Source of the DNA: Acidiluteibacter sp963716125
Lineage (GTDB): Bacteria > Bacteroidota > Bacteroidia > Flavobacteriales_E > Vicingaceae
DNA: 64,000 nt
Assembly (NCBI GenBank): GCA_963716125.1
Contig: OY970294.1
Coordinates: 372,001-436,000 of the forward strand
Direction: 5' to 3'
Shown: one piece after another, positions 24,655-34,001 of the stretch
Position numbering within the stretch: position 1 is the first letter of the stretch
Layout: the number at the start of each line of letters is the position of its first letter
Notes under the pieces: generated by a model
Told to the model about the DNA's origin: nothing
The model's input: the letters and a program-made list of their open reading frames with translations, nothing else
The model's database searches: none
Program-made: the position numbers and the translations under genes

Positions 24655-27098
24655 TTTGAAAAATCTATGTTATCTGATTCATTAAAGTTAGTTCCACTAT
24701 TTGTTTCGTCACAATCTAAATCTAAATTAGCTGCATTTGCAGGTCTTTCGAATGCATTATTCTTAATTCCTAAGGTGGTATCAGCTAATACTTTCTTCAT
24801 ATAATATCCCCAAATTGGCAATGCTGTATTTGCTCCTTGTCCATCTCCAGTTCTAGAAAATCGAATACTTCTATTATCAGCTCCTACCCAAACACCGGTT
24901 ACTAATTCTGGAACTATTCCAATAAACCATCCATCTGAATTATCTTGAGTAGTTCCCGTTTTACCTGCTATTGGTCCTTTAAATCCACCATATTCATGAC
25001 CACTAAAACGTAAACGAATTCCGGTTCCTCCAATACTTTTTTTCTTGAATTTATTATAATTAGAAGAAGTAACTCCTTCCATTAATTTTAGCATAGTGTA
25101 GGAAGTTATTTCACTCATCACTTCTTTAGTGTCAGGAATAAAATCCTTAATTACATTACCATCTTTATCTTCAATTCTAGTAATGTAAATTGGCTCCGTG
25201 TAAATTCCTTGATTGGCAAAGGTTCCAAATGCTCCAACCATTTCATAAACAGAGAGATCTGCTACTCCTAATGCTAATGAAGGAACTGGTGCTAATGGAC
25301 TTTTAATCCCTAAACTTCTGGCAATTTTTACTACTCTTTGGGGTCCAAACTTTTTCATGACGTATGAAGTTACCGTGTTCATTGAATTGGCCAATCCATA
25401 CTTTAAAGTCACATTATATCCATAATCATTTGAACTGTTGGAAGGAGTCCAATCTTTTAACAATCCAAACTCACCTTTTTTGAAAGTTACTTTAACATTT
25501 GGAACTTCATAACAAGGTGAGTATCCTTCATCTATAGCCACAGCATAAACAAAAGGTTTAAAAGTTGAACCTACTTGTCTTTTCCCTTGAATTACATGAT
25601 CATAAGCAAAGTATTTGTTATTAATTCCGCCTACCCAAGCCTTTATATAGCCAGTATGTGGATCCATAGACATTAAGCCAGTTTGTAAAAAACTTTTATA
25701 GTATCGGATTGAATCCATTGGGGAAAGTACGGTATCAATTTCACCTTTCCAAGAAAAAACCTTCATTTTGGTTGGAGTATCAAATATAATCGCAATACTA
25801 TCTTTAGGAATTACTCTAGATTTATGCAAACAATCTTCTGCTTGGCATTCCCAATATGCTACACCATTTTCTCTACCTTTTTTTACATAATCCCCTCTTC
25901 TACCACAATTAGCACATTGGTTTCCAATTAAAACATTGTATCTCTCTGTTCTTTTAACAGAAGTTTGTAAGATTTTATCAACATCCTCATCAGAAACTCG
26001 CCAATCAAATGGATTCTTCTTCTTTTTCTGTAAATCTTTAAAGAAATCTTTTTGCAATTTTTCACCTAAATATTTACTCACTGCCCATTCAGCGTAAACT
26101 TGCATATCATAATTTAAAGTGGTGTATATTTTAAGACCATCTTTATAAATATCATAAGGTTTGCCATTTGCTTTTTTATATTTTAACTCACCTGTGGTAG
26201 AGTCTATTGCACTGAACATCTTTTTGAGATCAGAACGTAAAATTTCTCTAAAGTAAGGAGCAATTCCTTCTTTATGATCTACTCTTTGAAACTCTATTTT
26301 TAAAGGTTTGGTTTTTAAAGTATCATAAGCCGCTTTATCCAGTACATTATTTCTATTCATTTGATAAAGCACTACATTTCTTCTATGCGTAGTTGTATCA
26401 GGAAATCGCAAAGGATTGAATAGAGCAGGATTTTTAAGCATTCCTACCAGTAGTGCAGATTCTGTAATATCTAAATCTTTAGGAGTTTTATTGAAATAAA
26501 CAGATGAAGCAGATTTAATACCAACAGCATTGTTAACGAAATCGAATGTATTTAAATACATTGCAATTATCTCTTTTTTAGTATATTGCCTTTCTAATCT
26601 AACAGCAATTACCCATTCCTTAAGTTTTCGCATGACCAACTGAAACTTGCTTAAATCATTTCTAGGAAATAAGTTTTTGGCTAATTGTTGTGTAATAGTA
26701 CTTCCACCTCCACTGCTACCTGTTTGACCTGTTATTAGGCCTACAAAAACTCTTCCTAAAGACCTGAAATCAATGCCTGAATGCTCTTCATATCTTTCAT
26801 CCTCAGTGGCGATTAAAGCCTGAGCGATATAAGGGGAAATATCTTCGAAATTGACATTTGTTCTATTTTGATAAAAATATTTCCCTAAAACTTTGCCATC
26901 GGAGGTAAATACCTCTGAAGCTAAATTACTTTTAGGATTTTCTAATTCCTCAAATGAAGGTAATTCACCAAACCATTCGTGGGCGGTTCCATAAATTAAA
27001 CCAGCAAATAATCCAATAGGGATTAAAATAACTAGCCAGAACGCTATTATCCAAAACCCAAAACTTTTTTTCTTTTTTACTACTTTTTTCTTTGCCAC
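24651..27098 (-). CDS. Class A penicillin-binding protein 1A (bifunctional glycosyltransferase/transpeptidase)
   Basis: 815 aa peptidoglycan synthase. Short basic cytoplasmic N-terminus (KKKVVKKKK), one membrane helix at about 14-36, GT51 domain with TEDERYEEHSGID, GGSTITQQLAKNLF, then a transpeptidase domain with the active-site motif STFK (about residue 510) and KTGTTQDN as the KTG box. A small insert with four cysteines (CANCGRRGDY...WECQAEDC) between the two domains looks like a zinc ribbon, seen in Bacteroidota PBP1A proteins. It starts 5 bp after gldH and overlaps scoA by 4 bp. Confidence 0.95.
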   Translation of the reverse strand: MAKKKVVKKKKSFGFWIIAFWLVILIPIGLFAGLIYGTAHEWFGELPSFEELENPKSNLASEVFTSDGKVLGKYFYQNRTNVNFEDISPYIAQALIATEDERYEEHSGIDFRSLGRVFVGLITGQTGSSGGGSTITQQLAKNLFPRNDLSKFQLVMRKLKEWVIAVRLERQYTKKEIIAMYLNTFDFVNNAVGIKSASSVYFNKTPKDLDITESALLVGMLKNPALFNPLRFPDTTTHRRNVVLYQMNRNNVLDKAAYDTLKTKPLKIEFQRVDHKEGIAPYFREILRSDLKKMFSAIDSTTGELKYKKANGKPYDIYKDGLKIYTTLNYDMQVYAEWAVSKYLGEKLQKDFFKDLQKKKKNPFDWRVSDEDVDKILQTSVKRTERYNVLIGNQCANCGRRGDYVKKGRENGVAYWECQAEDCLHKSRVIPKDSIAIIFDTPTKMKVFSWKGEIDTVLSPMDSIRYYKSFLQTGLMSMDPHTGYIKAWVGGINNKYFAYDHVIQGKRQVGSTFKPFVYAVAIDEGYSPCYEVPNVKVTFKKGEFGLLKDWTPSNSSNDYGYNVTLKYGLANSMNTVTSYVMKKFGPQRVVKIARSLGIKSPLAPVPSLALGVADLSVYEMVGAFGTFANQGIYTEPIYITRIEDKDGNVIKDFIPDTKEVMSEITSYTMLKLMEGVTSSNYNKFKKKSIGGTGIRLRFSGHEYGGFKGPIAGKTGTTQDNSDGWFIGIVPELVTGVWVGADNRSIRFSRTGDGQGANTALPIWGYYMKKVLADTTLGIKNNAFERPANAANLDLDCDETNSGTNFNESDNIDFSK

Positions 27099-27103
27099 TT
27101 TAT

Positions 27104-27577
27104 TTATTGATTATTAGAAATTTTTTCAACTCTTACACCAACATCTGTGATATATTTTAGTTCTTTATCACGCATAGCCTGCTCTAGTTCAATAATATAT
27201 TCGCCACTTGTAGGAAACTGCACACCTTTTTTATACAAAAACTGATGTTCCCATAAGTCTCCTATTCCTTTTCCAAGCCATTTGCCTTTAGCATCTGCCA
27301 AAATAAATTCTGAGGTATCCCTAGCGTACTTACCATCAGGACTTTTTATTTTGCTAAAAAGGTAAATATTCCGGTAAGGATATTGACCTGAATTTCTCAA
27401 ATTTATGAAAATAGAATAATATGCCAAGGTATCATCGATGGCAATATCAAATTTAGCAATTTGCGAGCGTTCCCATTGTGCATCTTTCATAGCTAGATTG
27501 GTCTCAAAAACTCTATTTTGATCACAGGAAACTGTGCAAAGTCCTAAAAATAATACGATGACAATTAGATTTCTCAT
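27104..27577 (-). CDS. gldH: Gliding motility lipoprotein GldH
   Basis: 157 aa with a lipoprotein signal (LFLGLCTVSC, Cys18). Family landmarks: QWERSQIAKFDIAIDDTLAYY in the N-terminal half, NLRNSGQYPYRNIYLF, GIGDLWEHQFLYKKGVQFP, and a C-terminal VGVRVEK. GldH is needed for gliding in Flavobacterium and its gene is commonly found between ricT-like and pbp1A genes, as here. It abuts ricT with no gap and precedes pbp1A by 5 bp. Outer-membrane or periplasmic lipoprotein; its molecular function is not known. Confidence 0.93.
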   Translation of the reverse strand: MRNLIVIVLFLGLCTVSCDQNRVFETNLAMKDAQWERSQIAKFDIAIDDTLAYYSIFINLRNSGQYPYRNIYLFSKIKSPDGKYARDTSEFILADAKGKWLGKGIGDLWEHQFLYKKGVQFPTSGEYIIELEQAMRDKELKYITDVGVRVEKISNNQ

Positions 27578-28837
27578 TTATTCTTGAGGCTTATTAGGAT
27601 TGTTTTTTGGTCTAAATGGTTTCTTCTTTTTCTTAGGTTTAGCAGAAGCTTCAATAGTGTTTTTTGATGCCTCTACTTTAGGTGGGTTAGCTGCCTGATT
27701 AGGATTTCTTTTTTTCTTCTTTTTCTTTTTTCTATGTTGTTGTTTCTGACGATCAAATCGAGTTAAATCATCTTGACCTACAACATTAGCATAATCAGGT
27801 TCAGCAGTTTCTATCACTAAATTCTCCAAATCAATTAGCTCTGGAGGAGTATTACCTTTTACATTTATAGCAATAATTTCCTGAACCCTAATTAAATCTA
27901 GTTCAATAAATTTATGAGGTTCATCAAAGTAACTGTACCACATTTTATTACCAAAGATGTCCATTTTTTGATAAAAAGCATCACCTTTAGCTGTTTTTAG
28001 CTTCTTTTTTGTGTCTGGAAATGATTTTAATTCATCCATATAACCATCTAACTCATAGTTTAAACAGCATTTTAATTTTCCACATTGCCCAGCTAATTTC
28101 ATAGGATTTAACGATAATTGCTGGTATCGAGCTGCTGAGGTAGATACTGATCTAAAGTCAGTTAACCAAGTAGAACAACATAATTCTCTTCCACATGAAC
28201 CTATTCCACCTAATCTTCCTGCCTCTTGACGCATTCCAATTTGTCGCATTTCTATGCGAACTTTAAATTCGTTTGCCAGCTCTTTAATCAATTCTCTAAA
28301 ATCAACTCTTTCTTCTGCAGTATAATAGAAAACAGCTTTAGACATATCTCCTTGATATTCTATATCACTTATTTTCATTGATAAACCTAGTCTCAAAGCA
28401 ATTTTTCTAGCCTTGTACATGCCTTCTTTTTCTAAAGCCTGTCCTTCTTGCCACTTTTCTATATCGCTGTCTTTTGCTTTTCGATATACCTTTTTAATGT
28501 CTTCACCTTTTCCAAATACTTTTTTCTTTTGCATTTGAATTCGCACTAATTCACCGCATAGTGCAACCACACCAATATCATGGCCTGGCGAAGCTTCAAC
28601 AGCAATTACATCACCTACAAAAAGGCTTAGGTCTTCAGAATTTCTGAAAAATTCTTTACGTCCATTTTTAAATCTAACTTCTACTATATCAAAAGGTTTT
28701 TGGTTGTTTGGCATTTCCATATTTGCCAACCAATTAAATACGTTTAATTTATTACAACCACCGGAACTACAAGTTCCGTTATTTTTACATCCCCTTGGAG
28801 TTCCATCTTCTGAAGAGGAGCAACTTCCACATCCCAT
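27578..28837 (-). CDS. ricT: PSP1-domain protein, RicT/YaaT-like
   Basis: 419 aa. Cysteine-rich N-terminus (GCGSCSSSEDG, GTCSSGGC), central PSP1 C-terminal domain with RELCCSTWL, LAGQCGKLKCCLNYE and YQQLSLNPMKLAG, the landmarks of YaaT/RicT. A highly basic, low-complexity tail (KKKKKKRNPN...) follows from about residue 370. In Bacillus, RicT acts with Ric partners in RNA processing and biofilm/sporulation control; the role in Bacteroidota is not established. Order holB-ricT-gldH is a recurring Bacteroidota arrangement. Confidence 0.9.
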   Translation of the reverse strand: MGCGSCSSSEDGTPRGCKNNGTCSSGGCNKLNVFNWLANMEMPNNQKPFDIVEVRFKNGRKEFFRNSEDLSLFVGDVIAVEASPGHDIGVVALCGELVRIQMQKKKVFGKGEDIKKVYRKAKDSDIEKWQEGQALEKEGMYKARKIALRLGLSMKISDIEYQGDMSKAVFYYTAEERVDFRELIKELANEFKVRIEMRQIGMRQEAGRLGGIGSCGRELCCSTWLTDFRSVSTSAARYQQLSLNPMKLAGQCGKLKCCLNYELDGYMDELKSFPDTKKKLKTAKGDAFYQKMDIFGNKMWYSYFDEPHKFIELDLIRVQEIIAINVKGNTPPELIDLENLVIETAEPDYANVVGQDDLTRFDRQKQQHRKKKKKKKRNPNQAANPPKVEASKNTIEASAKPKKKKKPFRPKNNPNKPQE

Positions 28838-28863
28838 TTCTTATATTTTTTATAGTGTGATCC

Positions 28864-28875
28864 GCCTTTAAAGGC
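28864..28875. repeat. Palindrome between holB and ricT
   Basis: GCCTTTAAAGGC, a perfect 12-bp palindrome with partly matching flanks (TCC...GGA), in the 70-bp gap. A stretch of T follows at 28897-28902 on the plus strand. It may be a remnant of a dispersed repeat or an RNA hairpin in the holB-ricT message. Confidence 0.4.
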
Positions 28876-28907
28876 TGGATTCCGATACTTATCGATTTTT
28901 TTATTCT

Positions 28908-30056
28908 TTACAAATTTACATTTTTGGTTCTTAATAGTTTGATGACATTCACTGAAAGGTTGAAAAATACTGTTTTGGGGTTGGCATTTCGCTCAATATG
29001 ATAATGAGATTTATTGATTAAGTCCATTAATATCATAATATTATGACTATGAATGTAGGGAGAAAAACTTTCTAAAAAAAGCTTTTCTTCTTCACTTAAT
29101 CGCAATAAGCTATCATCAGCATAATTTTTGATAATTGATTCACGCATCAATCTTAAACAATACATTAAAAAGGTCTTACGCTCTTCTCTACCCATTCCAC
29201 CGGCTGAAATTTCCTCTACCCAATCTATAATTGGTGGTAATTTACCTTTAAAGCAGATTCTCATCCAGTTTTTAAATGTGTCAAAATAAAGAGATTTATT
29301 ACCGCCTTCTTGCACTAATTTTTTGGCAATATTGAAATTGCCCTCACTAAAGGCGGCTATTTGATCAGATTTTTCTTTGTCTAAACCATCCTCCTTTTGA
29401 ATAAAATCAGAAAGCGATTTTAAATCAATCGAATTAAATTTTATTTGTTGGGTTCTAGATAGTATAGTTTTTATAATAGACTCACTGTCATCTGATAAAA
29501 GTAAAATTAATGTTTTTGGTTCAGGCTCTTCAATTAGTTTTAATAATTTATTAGCCGCATCAGTATTCATTTTTTCAGCATGCCATATGATGACAACCTT
29601 ATATTTAGCTTCAAAATTTTTATAAGCCACAGCTTTAAGCAAGTTATCACTATCTTTTACATATATTTTAGCTTGCTTATTTTCAATATTTAAGTGAGAA
29701 ATCCAATTGTTAAATTCTAAATAAGGATGTTGTAAAAGTGCTTCACGCCATTCAGAAATATAATCTAGACTACAGGGTTTGGCTTTTATCTTGCTAGACG
29801 TCGCTACTGGATAAGCAAAATTTAAATCAGGATGGGCTAATTTTTGGAACTTAATGCAAGAAGCACATTTTCCGCAACTATCTATATCAGATTGATTTAA
29901 ACAGTTTATGTATTGTGCATATGCGAGTGCCATTGGTAAGTTTCCTGATCCTTCGCTACCAGTAAATAACTGCGCATGACTTATTCGACCTGATTTTACA
30001 GTTTGAATCAAACTTTTCTTAATCTCATCTTGTCCTACAACTTCACTAAAAAGCAT
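28908..30056 (-). CDS. holB: DNA polymerase III subunit delta-prime
   Basis: 382 aa AAA+ clamp-loader subunit. N-terminus MLFSEVVGQDEIKKSLIQT, then a degenerate P-loop (GSEGSGNLP, with Asn where the lysine would be), expected for the non-ATP-binding delta-prime. Zinc-binding cysteines are in CLNQSDIDSCGKCASC. Further blocks: NKLLKLIEEP and SRTQQIKF (sensor/SRC-like region). Part of the replicative clamp loader with DnaX and delta. First gene of the minus-strand run that continues through ricT, gldH, pbp1A and scoA. Confidence 0.93.
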   Translation of the reverse strand: MLFSEVVGQDEIKKSLIQTVKSGRISHAQLFTGSEGSGNLPMALAYAQYINCLNQSDIDSCGKCASCIKFQKLAHPDLNFAYPVATSSKIKAKPCSLDYISEWREALLQHPYLEFNNWISHLNIENKQAKIYVKDSDNLLKAVAYKNFEAKYKVVIIWHAEKMNTDAANKLLKLIEEPEPKTLILLLSDDSESIIKTILSRTQQIKFNSIDLKSLSDFIQKEDGLDKEKSDQIAAFSEGNFNIAKKLVQEGGNKSLYFDTFKNWMRICFKGKLPPIIDWVEEISAGGMGREERKTFLMYCLRLMRESIIKNYADDSLLRLSEEEKLFLESFSPYIHSHNIMILMDLINKSHYHIERNANPKTVFFNLSVNVIKLLRTKNVNL

Positions 30057-30193
30057 GATTTTTTTGTTGACTAAATTAAGGAATGATGCTCAATTTTCAT
30101 ATAATTTTCTAGGTAATTTAGGGTTATTTTTCTACAATGCGTAACATAATTTCTAATTAATTTGGGAAATGTTTTAGCTAATCAATTGATTCC

Positions 30194-30201
30194 TAGTTTT
30201 G
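30194..30201 (+). promoter_or_regulatory. Candidate -7 promoter element for the DUF2383 gene
   Basis: TAGTTTTG fits TAnnTTTG and is 51 nt before the start at 30252. A T-rich word lies about 19 nt upstream in place of a clear -33 TTTG. Confidence 0.4.
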
Positions 30202-30251
30202 GAATAATATTAGCCTATTAATAAATAAATATTCAACTAAAAAATACAATT

Positions 30252-30692
30252 ATGAGTACTGAAATAAAGAATCAAGTAAAGGAATTAGGAAATTTAGTAG
30301 CTGATGGATATAATGGATATCATACAGCTGCAGAAAACGTAAAAAATCCTGTATTGAAATCTATGTTTGGAGATTTGAAAGTTCAAAAACAAAATAACTT
30401 AAAACAACTAGATGATTCTACCATGAAGGATTATGAGTTTTCTGTGAATGATAATGGAACTGCAAAAGGGTTTTTCCATAGAACATGGATGAATACCAAA
30501 AGTGCATTTACCAATAACGATAGCCAAATTGTTAGTGAAGCTATTAGAGGTGAAGAAGAAGCTTTAGAAACGTATCAAAAAACGTTAGATAAAGATGTTT
30601 CTACTAATTTAAGATCTGTAATGAATGAGCAGAAAACTGGTTTAGAAGCTTCTATTATTAAATTAAAATCAATAGAGAATACATTAAAGTAA
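30252..30692 (+). CDS. PA2169-family four-helix-bundle (DUF2383, ferritin-like) protein
   Basis: 146 aa, fully helical, cytoplasmic. Pattern: KELGNLVADGYNGYHTAAENV in the first helix, MFGDLKVQK, a middle stretch GFFHRTWMNTKSAF and EAIRGEEEALETYQKTL in the third helix. This matches the DUF2383 / PA2169 family, short ferritin-like bundles often induced under stress; function unproven. Unrelated to the S23-type four-helix-bundle gene at 22228. It is monocistronic: promoter candidate upstream and a strong terminator downstream. Confidence 0.85.
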   Translation: MSTEIKNQVKELGNLVADGYNGYHTAAENVKNPVLKSMFGDLKVQKQNNLKQLDDSTMKDYEFSVNDNGTAKGFFHRTWMNTKSAFTNNDSQIVSEAIRGEEEALETYQKTLDKDVSTNLRSVMNEQKTGLEASIIKLKSIENTLK

Positions 30693-30714
30693 TTCTCTTC
30701 TACATATAATTTTA

Positions 30715-30758
30715 AAAGAGATAAATATCAAATATTTAGATATTTATCTCTTTTTTTA
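30715..30758 (+). terminator. Rho-independent terminator after the DUF2383 gene
   Basis: A perfect 15-bp stem, AAAGAGATAAATATC (30715-30729) with its complement at 30739-30753, 9-nt loop, then a T-rich tail. It separates the DUF2383 gene from pgk. Confidence 0.85.
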
Positions 30759-30814
30759 TTTTGCTGTGTAAATGTGGAGTATTAATTTTACTTCCCAAAT
30801 CTAATTTCAAAAAA

Positions 30815-32005
30815 ATGGAAAACATTGATAATTATAATTTTAAAGGCAAAAATACTTTAATCAGAGTAGATTTTAATGTGCCTTTAAACGCTTCACATGA
30901 AATTGCTGATTATACAAGAATTGATGCTGCGATTCCAACTATTAAAAAAGTTATTTCTCAAGGAGGAAAAGCAATTTTGATGTCGCATATGGGTCGTCCT
31001 AATGGTGAAGTGAATGAGAAATTTAGTTTAAAACACATTGTTAAAGGATTATCTGAGAAATTAGAATTGGATGTAAATTTCTGTGATGAATCTATTGGGG
31101 AAAAAGCCGAAAATGCTGTTCGGAATTTAAAAGACGGAGAGGTATTGTTATTAGAAAACTTGCGTTTTCATAAGGAGGAAACGAAAGGGAATGTTGAGTT
31201 TTCTGAAAAACTTTCAAAATTAGGAGATGTTTACATCAATGACGCTTTTGGAACAGCGCATAGAGCTCACGCTTCTACTACAATAGTTGCACAATTTTTT
31301 CCGAATGATAAAATGTTTGGATATGTAATTGAAAAAGAGCTAATAGCTGCCAACAAAGTATTGGATTCTAAAGAAAAACCTGTCACTGCAATTATGGGAG
31401 GAGCTAAAGTATCAGATAAAATTTTATTGATAGAAAAACTATTGGATAAGGTAGATAATTTGATAATTGGTGGAGGAATGGCCTATACTTTTTTCAAAGC
31501 AATGGGTGGTCAAATTGGAAACTCATTGGTAGAGGCAGATAAGTTAGATTTGGCTCAAAAGGTTTTAAATAGTGCCAATGAAAAAAAGGTAAAAATTTAT
31601 TTGCCTCAAGATTCAAAAGTTTCCAAAGCATTCACGAATAGCGCTGAAACAGATTTCTCAGATAATATGGAAATTAGAGAAGGTTTTATGGGTTTAGATA
31701 TTGGGCCTAAAGCAATTGAAGAGTTTACCAAAATAATAGAGAGATCTAAGATTGTATTATGGAATGGACCAATGGGAGTATTTGAAATGTCAAATTTTGA
31801 AGAAGGCACAAAAAATATTGCTCAAGCAGTTGCCAATGCGACTAAAAATGGAGCCTATACTTTAATTGGTGGAGGAGATTCTGCTGCTGCTGTTAATAAA
31901 TTCGGCTTTAACAAGCAAGTAAGTTATATCTCTACAGGTGGTGGAGCACTTCTAGAATATATGGAAGGAAAAGTTTTACCGGGAATTAAGGCAATTCAGG
32001 AATAG
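30815..32005 (+). CDS. pgk: Phosphoglycerate kinase
   Basis: 396 aa, normal length, from the ATG at 30815 (MENIDNYNFKGK); a longer frame from 30761 would run through the leader. Converts 1,3-bisphosphoglycerate and ADP to 3-phosphoglycerate and ATP. Signature RVDFNVPL near the N-terminus, SHMGRP, NDAFGTAHRAHAST, AIMGGAKVSDK, WNGPMGVFE and the nucleotide-binding GGGDSAAAV. Its 3' end overlaps the convergent cvpA gene by 20 bp. Confidence 0.97.
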   Translation: MENIDNYNFKGKNTLIRVDFNVPLNASHEIADYTRIDAAIPTIKKVISQGGKAILMSHMGRPNGEVNEKFSLKHIVKGLSEKLELDVNFCDESIGEKAENAVRNLKDGEVLLLENLRFHKEETKGNVEFSEKLSKLGDVYINDAFGTAHRAHASTTIVAQFFPNDKMFGYVIEKELIAANKVLDSKEKPVTAIMGGAKVSDKILLIEKLLDKVDNLIIGGGMAYTFFKAMGGQIGNSLVEADKLDLAQKVLNSANEKKVKIYLPQDSKVSKAFTNSAETDFSDNMEIREGFMGLDIGPKAIEEFTKIIERSKIVLWNGPMGVFEMSNFEEGTKNIAQAVANATKNGAYTLIGGGDSAAAVNKFGFNKQVSYISTGGGALLEYMEGKVLPGIKAIQE

Positions 32006-32522
32006 AGTCAGAATCGAAATAGGGGATATGTTCTTTTATTTCAAGATTTTTTAATAAAGGAAGGATTTTTGGAGGAACTTTTTTAATTGGTTCATATACC
32101 AAAGATTCTTCCTTTATTTCTGGAGGAATAATATTAAAAGTATCTCCTAAAATAGAGCTACAATAAATAATAACGCTAATTATTAAAGCTACTTTTAAAA
32201 AGGAAAACAAAGCTCCTGCCAACTTATTGACTAAACCTAATGCAGCTAACTTTAAAACTTTTTCTAAAATCTTTGCCAAAAAATGAATCCCTATAACTAC
32301 CGCCAAAAAAGTTACAATGAAAGAAATTAATGGTAAGGCCTCATTTTGAATAGTTAGATATTTTTTTAGCAAATCTGCGGCAAAATATGAAAATTTGAAA
32401 GCTATATATATTCCTAATATTAAAGAAATTAACGAAGCAATTTCTAGTATAAAACCTTTTCTAAAGCCTTTAAATAAGGCCCAAGCTAATGGTATGCAAA
32501 TAATAATATCGAGGTAATTCAT
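31986..32522 (-). CDS. CvpA family membrane protein
   Basis: 178 aa with four hydrophobic helices (about 5-22, 28-46, 63-84, 104-124) and a short polar C-terminus. The N-terminal DIIICIPLAWALFKGFRKG is typical for CvpA, named for colicin V production; in other bacteria linked to envelope stress and bile tolerance. Convergent with pgk and overlapping it by 20 bp. A divergent small conserved gene begins 36 bp upstream of its start. Confidence 0.88.
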   Translation of the reverse strand: MNYLDIIICIPLAWALFKGFRKGFILEIASLISLILGIYIAFKFSYFAADLLKKYLTIQNEALPLISFIVTFLAVVIGIHFLAKILEKVLKLAALGLVNKLAGALFSFLKVALIISVIIYCSSILGDTFNIIPPEIKEESLVYEPIKKVPPKILPLLKNLEIKEHIPYFDSDSIPELP

Positions 32523-32558
32523 AAACTTTTGCTAAACTATTAATTAATTTTACAATCT

Positions 32559-32900
32559 ATGGATAAAGAGTTCGAAAAAAAATGGAAATTGGTTGCAGAA
32601 ATAGTTGAAAACCGATTTGGAGGAGATGTGGATATGCAGAGTTTACTATTTTTAATTGGCGTTCAAGAGTTAGGTCATGGATTTAAGAAATTTTCTAAAG
32701 ATCAAAAGTTGGATGTGATTCACGTAGCAGTTTGCACACTTTTAAGTAGATATGGATATTATAAATTTACTGGAATTGATAAGGATGAATGGCCACATTG
32801 GGACAGTACAGAGAAATTGCCCCATTTAAAAGCTTCTCAACAAACAGCTTTGATGAAACAATCTATTGTTGAGTATTTTGAAGAAAATAACTTGATCTAA
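32559..32900 (+). CDS. Conserved Bacteroidota hypothetical protein
   Basis: 113 aa, cytoplasmic, helical in the first two thirds. Recognisable conserved stretch: LLFLIGVQELGHGFKKFSKDQKLDVIHV, here described as 'IGVQELG' followed by 'FSKDQK' and 'HVAVC'; a WPHW motif follows. I recall short proteins of this type, without assigned function, in many Bacteroidota. It is divergent from cvpA and convergent on a lipoprotein gene with a 2-bp gap. Confidence 0.72.
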   Translation: MDKEFEKKWKLVAEIVENRFGGDVDMQSLLFLIGVQELGHGFKKFSKDQKLDVIHVAVCTLLSRYGYYKFTGIDKDEWPHWDSTEKLPHLKASQQTALMKQSIVEYFEENNLI

Positions 32901-32902
32901 TT

Positions 32903-33298
32903 TTAATAATTTAAAATCATTGTTCTTCTTTCGAAATTCTTTTTACTTTTCTGACGTTTTTCTTCTAATTTGTATGTCACAAGTTTAGAAGCTAAAGTAT
33001 CACCTAAAGAATCAAGTCTAAATACCAAAACATCAACTATTACCGTATTTGGAAAAGTTTTAGAATAAATACCTAAATTGTCTGTAGTTCCTTGATCTAA
33101 AACGTCAGGACTAGTTAAAAAAGGATCTATTTCATTGGCGTAAACAAAAACATTAAAGCCTCTGGCAGCTGCGCCATTCATTCTTTCTACTTTTAATACT
33201 AAATCTGGTTCTACTTCTTTTTTACAAGCAGTTAAAATAACACTTATAGTAAGGAGAACTAGACAAGTTCCGATAATATTTTTAATAACTTTGTTCAT
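32903..33298 (-). CDS. Small lipoprotein of unknown function
   Basis: 131 aa. Signal peptide with lipobox LTAC (Cys25), then a basic spot KKEVEPD. The mature part resembles a small carboxypeptidase-regulatory-like or Ig-like beta-sandwich (VLKVERMNGAAARGFNVFVYA ... TTDNLGIYSKTF, broken here for brevity), a fold used for surface-exposed lipoproteins. Family not recognised. Divergent from the PPIase gene with a 44-bp gap. Confidence 0.65.
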   Translation of the reverse strand: MNKVIKNIIGTCLVLLTISVILTACKKEVEPDLVLKVERMNGAAARGFNVFVYANEIDPFLTSPDVLDQGTTDNLGIYSKTFPNTVIVDVLVFRLDSLGDTLASKLVTYKLEEKRQKSKKNFERRTMILNY

Positions 33299-33342
33299 TC
33301 TTAAATAATTCAGATATTTTTACAAATATAAAGATAAGCAAT

Positions 33343-33996
33343 TTGAAACAATACAAATATATAATTTTAGTCGTATGTCTTGCTTTTTCTGTGCGTATTT
33401 CTGCTCAACAGCTTGTTTTAATTGAGACTACATTAGGAAATATGACTGTAAAATTATATGATGATACACCAATTCATACCGCTAATTTTCTAAAATTGGT
33501 AAAAGAATCCTATTATGATAGTACTATATTTCATAGAATTATTAAAAATTTTATGATTCAAGGCGGTGATCCACAATCTAAAACAGCATCGATGAAAAAA
33601 GTATTTTCTAACGGTGGACCTGGATATACCTTGGAGGCAGAAATAAACGAAAAATATATTCATAAAAAAGGAGCATTGGCTGCAGCAAGACAGCCAGATA
33701 ATGTTAATTTTTATAAAAAAAGTAATGGTTCTCAATTTTATATCATTCAGGGAAGTATTTATCCGCGGAAATATTTGTCTGCAGTAAAAAATGATAAGAA
33801 GATTGAATATACCGAAAATCAGAAAAAAATATATGAAACTATAGGTGGTTCACCTCATTTAGATGGAGGATATACTATCTTTGGGGAAGTAGTGAAAGGA
33901 TTATCAATAATTGATAAAATTGCATCTAATGCTACCAATAGTAAGGATCGACCTCTTACGGATATAAGAATACTAAAAATGACGATTTTAAATTAA
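33343..33996 (+). CDS. Secreted peptidyl-prolyl cis-trans isomerase, cyclophilin type
   Basis: 217 aa from a TTG start at 33343; no ATG exists before the cyclophilin domain, and the TTG gives a proper signal peptide ending in ISAQQ. Cyclophilin motifs: FHRIIKNFMIQGGDPQ, LEAEINEKYIHKKGALAAAR and GSQFYII, a complete domain. It is probably a periplasmic foldase. A ~20-residue insert (SIYPRKYLSAVKNDKKIEYT) is typical of Bacteroidota versions. pheS follows after 5 bp. Confidence 0.9.
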   Translation: MKQYKYIILVVCLAFSVRISAQQLVLIETTLGNMTVKLYDDTPIHTANFLKLVKESYYDSTIFHRIIKNFMIQGGDPQSKTASMKKVFSNGGPGYTLEAEINEKYIHKKGALAAARQPDNVNFYKKSNGSQFYIIQGSIYPRKYLSAVKNDKKIEYTENQKKIYETIGGSPHLDGGYTIFGEVVKGLSIIDKIASNATNSKDRPLTDIRILKMTILN

Positions 33997-34001
33997 TTTG
34001 G

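Noticed and set aside
31986..32005. Error in pgk or cvpA because of overlapping ends
   Set aside because: Both proteins have normal C-termini; a 20-bp convergent overlap is acceptable.
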